Below, one piece after another: positions 8,203 to 14,232 of a stretch of 16,074 bases of DNA (position 1 is the stretch's first letter; the number at the start of each line of letters is the position of its first letter). The translations under genes were made by a program, and so were the position numbers. The notes below the pieces were generated by a model, which did no database searches, had not been told where the DNA came from, and saw nothing but the letters and a program-made list of their open reading frames with translations. The DNA comes from an uncultured Treponema sp. (GTDB lineage Bacteria; Spirochaetota; Spirochaetia; Treponematales; Treponemataceae): assembly GCA_934699065.1 (NCBI GenBank), contig CAKUWD010000050.1:1-16074 (forward strand). Direction: 5' to 3'.

Positions 8203-10176
8203 ATGAAACGTATTGCTTTATTCGTTCATAATCTTACAGTTGAATATTCACTTACCATAGCTCAAGGTGTCGCTTCATATTTTACTCAGGATAAAGACGT
8301 AAAGCTCGTGCTTGCACAAACTAACCAGCCTTTTTACCCCCACGGGCTTTACGAATATCAATACTGGACATCTGCAGAGCTTCTCAAAGCAGACGATGTA
8401 GACTTAATTATGATAGTCACCAGTGCCTATCAAACTTTTATTTCTCCAGAAGAATTAATAGACTTTCTTAGACCTTTTACAAAAAAGCCTATTGTTTCAA
8501 TAGCTGCAGACCTTCCTTTTGATAATGTTCATTATACATTTTGTGACTGTGAAAAAGCCTATGATCAGGTTATTGATCATCTTATAAAAAAACATGGTTG
8601 TAAAAACATCGGATTTCTTTCCGCTGCTGCAACCTCCTCAAAAGAAGGAATTTCACGTTTAAATGCTTTCAAAAAAGCACTGAAAAATCATAAACTCGAA
8701 TATAATCCTGATAATGAAATTGAAGCCTTTTTTATCCGCGAAGCCGCATTTAACATCACTCTTAACAAATATAAATCCAAAAAAGATGTAAAAGTTGATG
8801 CTTTTGTAGCTGCCAATGACCTTATGGCAGAAGGCTGTATGAAAGCCTTGCAGTCGCTTGGCTTAAAAGTTCCAAAAGATGTAAAGATTATTGGCTTTGA
8901 TGATACAGTTCGGGCATCATTTACATCCCCTTCTCTTTCTACAATCGACCAGAATATTGCAGCTCAGGGATACGCCGCTGCAGAAGTTGCCCATAAAATC
9001 CTGCTTGGAGAAAAAGTTCCCCGCGAAACCAGTATTTTTGCTGAACCCGTTTACCGTCAATCCTGTGGCTGTGTAAAAACAAATAATACAGCATTTACCT
9101 GCTTCGATCAGGAAGGTAATCCAGTAGAAAATCATCACATTAACTCCGGAACGATAGAAGAATATACAGAATCTTCAAAAGATATAGTTGCAATTTATAC
9201 TTTAATTGATACTTTCCATACAAATCACACTCTGCAGGAGCTTTTCAACTCTCTTACAGAAATAACTTCGCAGATGAAATTTGAATCTATGGCTGTTGTT
9301 CTTTATGAAGAACCTCTTTATTTCAAAAAGAGCGATCCTATTTTTATTCCGGACAAAGCTTTTCTCAGGGTTTATATTGAAAAAAATCAGCAGATTATTC
9401 CTTATGATGAAAAAGGAATCGAAATAAATCCTCATAAACAGCTTATTCCAGAGTCATTTAAGTCAAATCTTAGAGGAACTTTTATTGTTCATCCTATTTT
9501 TGCAGGCGAAAAACAGTACGGCTATCTGGTTGTAAAACCAAGTAACTTAAAGTTCCAGATGCATCATGTTTATCTCAAACTGATTATAAATGCCATTGCC
9601 AATGCTTACGATTTTACCCAGGCTCTTACAAAAAACGAAATACTATCTACAAAAAATGAAAAGCTTCTTAAAAGCAATCAGGAGCTTAACTTTCAAAACA
9701 GCATTGATGAGCTTACACAGGTTCTTAACCGCCGCGGCTTTATGGATAAGGCCGAAAAAGAACTTAAAAGAGCCGCAAAAACCGGCCAAAGCGGAATGGT
9801 ATTCTTTGCCGATATGGATGGGCTCAAAAAAATCAATGATACTTATGGTCATAAGGTTGGAGACCTTGCAATTCAAACCGAAGCCCGTGTTCTTTCAGAT
9901 GCCTTCCGTACAACAGACATTGTTGGCCGTTTAAGTGGTGATGAATTTGCAATTTTATCTACAGGACTAACAAAAAACTATATTTCTACAATCAGAACTC
10001 GAATAGAACAGTTAAATCTGATTTATTCTCAGAAAGCCGGTCTGCCCCTGACGCTTTCTTTAAGCCTTGGAAATGTTTCTTTTACCCCAGGCAAAGCTAA
10101 TCTTGATACTCTTCTTTCTAAGGCCGATCAGAAACTCTATAAAGAAAAAGAATTAAAGCACTCTTCACGCCAATAA
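8203..10176 (+). CDS. Diguanylate cyclase with LacI/periplasmic-binding-protein-like sensor
   Basis: A 657-residue predicted c-di-GMP synthase. Residues 1-290 are a type I periplasmic-binding-protein fold as in LacI regulators: a first strand MKRIALFVHNLTVEYS, GCKNIGFLSAAATSSKEGISRLNAFKKAL, DAFVAANDLMAEGCMKALQSLGLKVPKDVKIIGFDD, and a closing RQSCGC (285-290). There is no helix-turn-helix, signal peptide or membrane span, so it should sense a cytoplasmic ligand, perhaps a sugar. Residues about 300-475 look like a GAF-type domain, followed by a short coiled coil (480-500). The GGDEF domain (500-655) starts DELTQVLNRRGF and has metal ligand Asp537 in ADMDGLKKINDTYGH. The signature is SGDEF (578-582), a tolerated variant, with an intact RxxD product-inhibition site, Arg569 to Asp572. 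It lies 30 bases after pepF, probably in the same transcript, with a weak GGA ribosome binding site. Confidence 0.88.
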   Translation: MKRIALFVHNLTVEYSLTIAQGVASYFTQDKDVKLVLAQTNQPFYPHGLYEYQYWTSAELLKADDVDLIMIVTSAYQTFISPEELIDFLRPFTKKPIVSIAADLPFDNVHYTFCDCEKAYDQVIDHLIKKHGCKNIGFLSAAATSSKEGISRLNAFKKALKNHKLEYNPDNEIEAFFIREAAFNITLNKYKSKKDVKVDAFVAANDLMAEGCMKALQSLGLKVPKDVKIIGFDDTVRASFTSPSLSTIDQNIAAQGYAAAEVAHKILLGEKVPRETSIFAEPVYRQSCGCVKTNNTAFTCFDQEGNPVENHHINSGTIEEYTESSKDIVAIYTLIDTFHTNHTLQELFNSLTEITSQMKFESMAVVLYEEPLYFKKSDPIFIPDKAFLRVYIEKNQQIIPYDEKGIEINPHKQLIPESFKSNLRGTFIVHPIFAGEKQYGYLVVKPSNLKFQMHHVYLKLIINAIANAYDFTQALTKNEILSTKNEKLLKSNQELNFQNSIDELTQVLNRRGFMDKAEKELKRAAKTGQSGMVFFADMDGLKKINDTYGHKVGDLAIQTEARVLSDAFRTTDIVGRLSGDEFAILSTGLTKNYISTIRTRIEQLNLIYSQKAGLPLTLSLSLGNVSFTPGKANLDTLLSKADQKLYKEKELKHSSRQ

Positions 10177-10189
10177 AACTGTTCTGGCA

Positions 10190-10205
10190 AACTTTTTCTA
10201 AAGTT
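10190..10205 (+). terminator. Weak hairpin after the diguanylate cyclase gene
   Basis: AACTTT at 10190-10195 and AAAGTT at 10200-10205 can pair across a TTCT loop, 13 bases after the stop codon, followed by a T-rich but interrupted tract. The stem is short and AT-rich, so termination here would be inefficient. I include it because this is where the long plus-strand run should end before the next strong promoter. Confidence 0.25.
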
Positions 10206-10229
10206 ATCCTTATTTTCTTCCGATATTAA

Positions 10230-10249
10230 TAGTGTATTATTATACACTA
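10230..10249. promoter_or_regulatory. Dyad operator candidate upstream of the deaminase promoter
   Basis: Arms TAGTGTAT (10230-10237) and ATACACTA (10242-10249) are exact reverse complements around a TATT centre; the core can be written TGTA-N6-TACA. It ends one base before the -35 box of the deaminase promoter and has no T-run behind it. Position and symmetry fit a binding site for a dimeric regulator. No regulator is encoded nearby, so which protein would bind is unknown. Confidence 0.5.
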
Positions 10250-10250
10250 A

Positions 10251-10279
10251 TTGCAATAACTTCTGAACCGTGATAAAAT
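10251..10279 (+). promoter_or_regulatory. Promoter of the adenosine deaminase-family gene
   Basis: TTGCAA at 10251-10256, a 17-base spacer and TAAAAT at 10274-10279, with TG at 10271-10272 giving an extended -10 (TGaTAAAAT). Transcription would begin near 10286, leaving a leader of about 29 bases that includes AGGAG at 10301-10305 before the GTG start. This is the best conventional promoter in the window. Confidence 0.65.
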
Positions 10280-10314
10280 TAACTCGGGTGCGAAAAAGTT
10301 AGGAGATGATTATA

Positions 10315-11331
10315 GTGAACAAGTCAGAATTTAAAGCATTTTTATCAGCTGTTCCAAAGGCAGAACTGCACCTACATCTGGAAGCAGTAATTTCTCTCGG
10401 CGGAATCAAAAAGCTTTACAAAAATAAATTCGGAAAAGAAATGACAAAAGAAGAGCAGAAAGAGCTTTTCTCATATAATGATTTGAACGGTTTTATTCAG
10501 TCATTCTTAAAAATTCAGGGAATGTATTCTTCTGTAAACGATTTTAAGATTGTATTCGATGAACTGGAAAAATATCTTGTAAAAAACGGAATTACATATA
10601 CAGAAGTTTTCTTTGCACCTACTTCCTTCCTCAAAATGGGCTTCAAATACGAAGATATGGTAAAAATCTTCCACGAAAAAATCAGCAAGATTAAGGAAAA
10701 ACGTGGAATTACTGTAAAACTTCTTATGGATGTTTCGCGTACCTTTGGTTGCGAAAATGCTATGCACAATTACGAGCTTTTGAAGCAGTTCCCTTGCGAA
10801 GATATCATTGGTATTGGTCTTGGTGGAGCTGAAGCAAAGGGACCTGCAAAAGATTTTGCCCCGGTTTATGAAAAAGCCTTAAAAGAAGGCTGGCATGCTG
10901 TTGTTCACGCCGGTGAGGATGTTGGACCAGAAAGCATCTGGGATTCCATCAACTATCTTCATGCAGAACGTATTGGTCACGGAATTACTGCCATCCAGGA
11001 TGAAAAATTGATGGAAGAGCTTAAAAAGACTAAGCTTCCTATTGAGATTTGTATCACCTCAAATACATTTACAAAAAAAATTGTTCAGAAGGCAAAGGAC
11101 CACCCGGTTCGTGCTTTCTACGACAAAGGAATTTCTGTAAACATCAATACTGATGACCCGGTTTTCTTTAAGACAACACTGCTTGATGAACTTTGGATTT
11201 GTCACAAAGATTTGAACTTTACGATGGACGAAATCAAGGATCTTGTTAAGAACAGCTTCCGCCAGTCCTTCATGAGTGATTCAGAAAAGAAAAAAGCAGT
11301 AGCCGCTGTTGACGCTGCCTGGAATATTTAG
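10315..11331 (+). CDS. Adenosine deaminase-family amidohydrolase
   Basis: A 338-residue zinc hydrolase of the adenosine/adenine deaminase family, which replaces the 6-amino group of a purine with a carbonyl. Metal ligands are in place: His19 and His21 in AELHLHLEA, His198 with catalytic Glu201 in VVHAGED, His222 in ERIGHGI, and Asp280-Asp281 in INTDDP. ICITSNTFT matches the family's C-x-T-S-N segment. Two substrate-side stretches differ from the usual: HLHLEAVI replaces HLDGSL or HLEGTL, and GIGLGGAE replaces G-x-D-L-x-G-x-E. The substrate (adenosine, adenine or a modified nucleoside) is therefore open. I choose the GTG at 10315 because AGGAG (10301-10305) sits nine bases before it; the in-frame ATG at 10306 directly abuts that AGGAG and could not use it. 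It has its own promoter and upstream dyad. A role in purine salvage is inferred from the family. Confidence 0.85.
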   Translation: MNKSEFKAFLSAVPKAELHLHLEAVISLGGIKKLYKNKFGKEMTKEEQKELFSYNDLNGFIQSFLKIQGMYSSVNDFKIVFDELEKYLVKNGITYTEVFFAPTSFLKMGFKYEDMVKIFHEKISKIKEKRGITVKLLMDVSRTFGCENAMHNYELLKQFPCEDIIGIGLGGAEAKGPAKDFAPVYEKALKEGWHAVVHAGEDVGPESIWDSINYLHAERIGHGITAIQDEKLMEELKKTKLPIEICITSNTFTKKIVQKAKDHPVRAFYDKGISVNINTDDPVFFKTTLLDELWICHKDLNFTMDEIKDLVKNSFRQSFMSDSEKKKAVAAVDAAWNI

Positions 11332-11334
11332 CGG

Positions 11335-11353
11335 TTAGCTATTAGCTATTAGC
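11335..11353. repeat. Short tandem repeat after the deaminase gene
   Basis: The heptamer TTAGCTA occurs twice in a row (11335-11348), followed by a partial third copy TTAGC. It begins three bases after the deaminase stop codon and looks like a slippage-type short tandem repeat, with no sign of function. Confidence 0.7.
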
Positions 11354-11358
11354 AAAAA

Positions 11359-11434
11359 GGGGAAAGCCTTCCCCTCGCTCGCACTTCGTTGCTCGCTACC
11401 CCTTCTCCTAGGGGGATAGCCCCCTAAGACCCCC
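11359..11434. repeat. GC-rich intergenic repeat-like block with two hairpins
   Basis: This stretch is far more GC-rich than its surroundings. It contains a hairpin GGGGAA/TTCCCC (11359-11364 and 11369-11374, 4-base loop), two direct copies of GCTCGC (11377-11382 and 11391-11396), and a second hairpin TAGGGGG/CCCCCTA (11409-11415 and 11420-11426, loop ATAG). It ends directly at the methyltransferase ATG. Neither hairpin has a T-tract, so these are not typical terminators. The composition and modular structure suggest a dispersed genomic repeat; copy number cannot be judged from one window. Confidence 0.55.
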
Positions 11435-12259
11435 ATGACAAACATCGAAAAATACTACAATAAATTCCACGAAGAACACCGTCTCACAACCCGCCACGGG
11501 CAGGTAGAATTCCGTACTACCCTGCATTTTATAGAGGAAGCCATTAATAGATGCCGAAACGAGTTCGGCATGACGCCAGACCGTCATCCTGAACTTGTTT
11601 CAGGATCTTCCCTCAAAATCGCCGACATCGGTGCAGGCACCGGCCGCTACTCCGTAGAACTCTGTCACCGGGGCTATGACGTAACAGCCGTTGAACTCGT
11701 AAAACATAATCTGGAAATCTTACGTGCAAAGCACGAAAACATAAAAACCTGGCAGGGAGATGCACGCAATCTTAGTTTTCTTGACGACAAAAGCTTTGAC
11801 ATAACCCTGCTCTTTGGTCCGCTTTATCACCTTCATGGTGATGAAGAAAAACTCAAGGCACTGGCAGAAGCCCGTCGCATCACAAAAAAGGGCGGCATAA
11901 TTCTTGTTGCCTATGTAATGAACGAATACAGCGTAATTTCTTACTGCTTTAAAGAACACAAGTGGAGCGAAGTTGCTGCAAAAGGCGGACTAAGTCCAGA
12001 CTTCCACACAATCTGTACAGAAGAAGACCTTTATGATTATGTGCGCCTTGAAGATATTGACCGTTTGAACAAGGCCGCCGGTTTAGAGCGAATCAAAATT
12101 ATTTCTGCTGATGGTGCCTCAGATTATATGCGCCGCGAACTCAACGAAATGAGCAAAGAAGAATTTGAAGCCTTCTGTAGTTTTCAGCTGGCTATTGCAG
12201 AGCGGTCTGAACTTGTCGGAGCTGGCAGTCATTGTGTTGATATACTAAAAAACGTGTAA
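11435..12259 (+). CDS. Class I SAM-dependent methyltransferase carrying an in-frame repeat
   Basis: A 274-residue Rossmann-fold methyltransferase. Motif I is IADIGAGTGRY (62-72), an acidic residue ends strand 2 in VTAVELVKHN (83-92), WQGDARNL (107-113) marks motif III, and FDITLLFGPLYHL (121-133) is motif IV. The methyl acceptor cannot be assigned. The N-terminal YYNKFHEEHRLTTRHGQVEF suggests a small-molecule methyltransferase of the ubiE-like type. Residues 40-58 (RNEFGMTPDRHPELVSGS) are encoded by two adjacent palindromes and separate the N-terminal helix from motif I, so they are probably an inserted repeat that kept the frame. No ribosome binding site precedes the ATG; the upstream bases are the C-rich end of a repeat block. 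The next in-frame ATG, inside the palindrome at about residue 46, would still leave the catalytic core intact. Co-transcription with the deaminase is possible across the 103-base gap. Confidence 0.8.
   Translation: MTNIEKYYNKFHEEHRLTTRHGQVEFRTTLHFIEEAINRCRNEFGMTPDRHPELVSGSSLKIADIGAGTGRYSVELCHRGYDVTAVELVKHNLEILRAKHENIKTWQGDARNLSFLDDKSFDITLLFGPLYHLHGDEEKLKALAEARRITKKGGIILVAYVMNEYSVISYCFKEHKWSEVAAKGGLSPDFHTICTEEDLYDYVRLEDIDRLNKAAGLERIKIISADGASDYMRRELNEMSKEEFEAFCSFQLAIAERSELVGAGSHCVDILKNV
11551..11606. repeat. Double palindromic repeat inside the methyltransferase coding sequence
   Basis: Two hairpins lie in tandem with the same design of 8-bp arms and 5-base loop. The first is ATGCCGAA (11551-11558) with TTCGGCAT (11564-11571). 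The second is ATCCTGAA (11586-11593) with TTCAGGAT (11599-11606), loop CTTGT. From memory, the second resembles a palindrome found dispersed in many bacterial genomes, whose translation RHPELVSGS turns up in unrelated predicted proteins. Here it is read in frame without a stop. Confidence 0.8.
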
Positions 12260-12285
12260 TTGTACAACATAGCCGGACAATCTAT

Positions 12286-12313
12286 TTGACGATTAGACAA
12301 AGAGGTTTATAAT
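12286..12313 (+). promoter_or_regulatory. Promoter of the HD-GYP gene
   Basis: TTGACG at 12286-12291 (five of six), a 16-base spacer and a perfect TATAAT at 12308-12313. The -10 ends six bases before the ATG at 12320, so transcription would begin at or next to the start codon. A second TATAAT overlaps the ATG itself (12316-12321) with TAGACA at 12294-12299 upstream; if that one were used, translation would have to begin further in. AGAGG at 12301-12305 lies 14 bases before the ATG, inside the promoter. Confidence 0.6.
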
Positions 12314-12319
12314 AATATA

Positions 12320-14032
12320 ATGGACTTTAGGATTGTTTACTTACTGGCAGCATTTATATCTCTTCTTGCACTAATATTTTACTATGAAATAAATGTAAGT
12401 AAAGTAAACAAGAACTATCTTTTACTTTTTCTGACAACATTAATTTCAAATTTCGGTTATGCAATGTATGTTCATTCAGATACTCTCGAAGCTGCAATGG
12501 CCGGAAATCTTATCTCCTATGTAGGAAGCATTTATACAATTCTTTTTGGTCTTATAGTTATGGTGGAAATGTGTAACAGACGTTTCTACTTCCCTCTTCG
12601 CTTTGGTCTTTTTATCTGGGCAACAATAATCAGTATATTTGTTGCAACAACAAAAGATACACAACTCTTTTTTAATAATCCTTATCTGATAAAATATCAC
12701 GGACTCTCAATCATAAAATACAAAATGGGTCCCGCAATGATTCTCTATCTAATCTATCTGATAGTAATCAATCTTTCCGGGCTGATTGTTACAGCATGTA
12801 CAATTCTCACAAAGAAAAATGTTTCAAAAAAATCCCTTAAAATTCTTATGGCCATGCTGATTTTTGGAACACTTTCTTACATCATTCCGGTTTCACTGGG
12901 CATAAAATTTAATTTTATGCCATATATCTATATCATAATGGAAATCTTTTTCCTTTATTTTTCTGCAAAATCAAATACCTACGACCTTCAGTTAAATCTT
13001 ATTAATGTTTATAAAAACCGCACAGGTTACGGATATATAGCTTTTGACAATAATAAAAGATTCTTAGGCTGTGATGAATTCGCACTTACCTTTTTTCCTC
13101 TTCTTGCTGAAATTTCTCTTGATACCTGCATTCCAGAAAACTTCACAAATATCATTCAAAACCTGCACTATAATGACAGTAACTGGGACTGGAATAGCCA
13201 TTTAAACCAGGATTTCAGAGTTTCAAACGAAGACAAAGCCGCAATCTGTACAATTCACAGAATTTCTATAAGCCGCATGAGAATGGGTTATCTTCTGGAA
13301 ATCCGTGATGATACAGAACAGCAGAATTACATCAAGGGAATTAACTCTTATAACAAAGAACTTTCCCGCCTTGTAGAAGAAAAAACTCTTCAGATTACCG
13401 AAATGCAGGATTCCATCACAATGGGAATGGCAACCATGGTAGAAAGCCGTGACAACTCTACTGGTGGTCATATTTTACGTACCAGCGACTGTATGAGAAT
13501 TTTTACAGACGAGCTGTTAAAACATCCGGAGATTTCTGCCTGCACACCTGAATTCTGTAGACTTCTTGTAAAAGCAGCTCCTATGCATGATCTTGGAAAA
13601 ATTGCAATTGATGATTCAATACTACGTAAACCTGGAATCTATACAGAAGAAGAATATAATATTATGAAGCGCCACGCAGCAGAAGGAGCTGTAATTGTAG
13701 CAAAGGTTCTCAGCCAGATTAATGATGAAACTTTCAAGAAAATTGCCATAAACGTTGCTCACTATCATCACGAAAAATGGGATGGTACAGGCTATCCTGA
13801 AAAACTACATGGAGAAGCAATCCCGCTCGAAGCCCGCATTATGGCTCTGGCAGATGTATTTGATGCACTGGTAAGTAAACGCTGCTATAAGGAAGCAAAA
13901 TCTTTTGATGAAGCCTTTGAGATTATCAAAAATAATTTAGGCCATCACTTTGATCCGGAAATCGGAAAAATCTTTATTCAGTGCCGTCCAAAACTGGAAG
14001 AATATTACAAGGCTTCAGATCAGGACTTATAA
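12320..14032 (+). CDS. Membrane HD-GYP cyclic-di-GMP phosphodiesterase
   Basis: A 570-residue protein. Residues 1-215 hold about seven hydrophobic segments (around 5-22, 32-50, 64-83, 92-110, 136-160, 174-192 and 200-215), resembling the seven-helix N-terminal domain of some histidine kinases. Residues about 230-335 look like a PAS-type domain, ending in YLLEIRDDTEQQNYI, followed by a coiled coil (340-368). The C-terminal HD-GYP domain has the full metal set: His384 in GGHILRTSD, His423-Asp424 in HDLGKIAIDD, His452, His483-His484 and Asp512. The GTGYP signature at 489-493 marks it as a hydrolase of c-di-GMP to pGpG/GMP rather than a plain HD protein. It has its own promoter and no good ribosome binding site. 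It faces mnmG tail to tail and lies about 2 kb from the diguanylate cyclase, so the two may act on the same local pool (inference). Confidence 0.9.
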   Translation: MDFRIVYLLAAFISLLALIFYYEINVSKVNKNYLLLFLTTLISNFGYAMYVHSDTLEAAMAGNLISYVGSIYTILFGLIVMVEMCNRRFYFPLRFGLFIWATIISIFVATTKDTQLFFNNPYLIKYHGLSIIKYKMGPAMILYLIYLIVINLSGLIVTACTILTKKNVSKKSLKILMAMLIFGTLSYIIPVSLGIKFNFMPYIYIIMEIFFLYFSAKSNTYDLQLNLINVYKNRTGYGYIAFDNNKRFLGCDEFALTFFPLLAEISLDTCIPENFTNIIQNLHYNDSNWDWNSHLNQDFRVSNEDKAAICTIHRISISRMRMGYLLEIRDDTEQQNYIKGINSYNKELSRLVEEKTLQITEMQDSITMGMATMVESRDNSTGGHILRTSDCMRIFTDELLKHPEISACTPEFCRLLVKAAPMHDLGKIAIDDSILRKPGIYTEEEYNIMKRHAAEGAVIVAKVLSQINDETFKKIAINVAHYHHEKWDGTGYPEKLHGEAIPLEARIMALADVFDALVSKRCYKEAKSFDEAFEIIKNNLGHHFDPEIGKIFIQCRPKLEEYYKASDQDL

Positions 14033-14034
14033 TA

Positions 14035-14103
14035 CGGTGGTTGAGCTTGTCGAAACTACCGCAGAACTCACATTACTGGTGGTTTCGACAGGCTCAACCA
14101 CCG
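14035..14103. repeat. Long imperfect inverted repeat between convergent genes
   Basis: Arms of 26 bases (14035-14060 and 14078-14103) pair with only two imperfections, both of which become G-U pairs in plus-strand RNA, around a 17-base loop. The arm core TTGAGCTTGTCGAA resembles palindromic intergenic repeats I know from several bacterial genomes. It begins three bases after the HD-GYP stop codon and could act as a transcript end or RNA-stabilising hairpin, though no T-run follows. The last 11 bases of the right arm region (CAACCACCGGA, 14095-14105) occur again at 14115-14125. Confidence 0.85.
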
Positions 14104-14130
14104 GAGATCTGCGCCAACCACCGGATTTAT

Positions 14131-14183
14131 CGTTTCAAATAAACCATGTGGGTTAAGAAACGCGAGCAGTGGCGCAGCGTTTC
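14131..14183. repeat. Overlapping alternative hairpins in the convergent spacer
   Basis: CGTTTC (14131-14136) can pair with GAAACG (14157-14162), helped by inner AACC/GGTT (14142-14145 and 14151-14154). The same GAAACGC (14157-14163) can instead pair with GCGTTTC (14177-14183). The two stems exclude each other. This may simply be a composite of repeats; no gene for it to regulate is evident downstream on either strand. Confidence 0.5.
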
Positions 14184-14202
14184 ATTACATTTGTTCTATC
14201 GC

Positions 14203-14232
14203 ATATTTGAAGCGGTTTACCGCTTCAAATAT
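14203..14232 (-). terminator. Strong hairpin spanning the mnmG stop codon
   Basis: Perfect 13-bp arms (14203-14215 and 14220-14232) with a 4-base loop that holds most of the TAA stop of mnmG. The arm at 14220-14232 is the end of the coding sequence (VYLKR). The arm beyond the stop is its exact inverted copy. There is no T-tract on either side, so it is at best a non-canonical terminator or a 3'-end-protecting stem. Confidence 0.5.

Noticed and set aside
10306..10314. ATG at 10306 as start of the deaminase
   Set aside because: AGGAG directly touches this ATG, leaving no spacing; the GTG at 10315 is nine bases away and fits much better.
11359..11374. GGGGAA/TTCCCC hairpin as terminator of the deaminase gene
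   Set aside because: The stem is only six base pairs and is followed by a CG-rich sequence rather than a T-tract.
14033..14216. CRISPR array or tRNA in the repeat-rich convergent spacer
   Set aside because: The repeats are inverted and irregular, without evenly spaced direct copies, and no cloverleaf with a TTC loop and acceptor stem could be formed.
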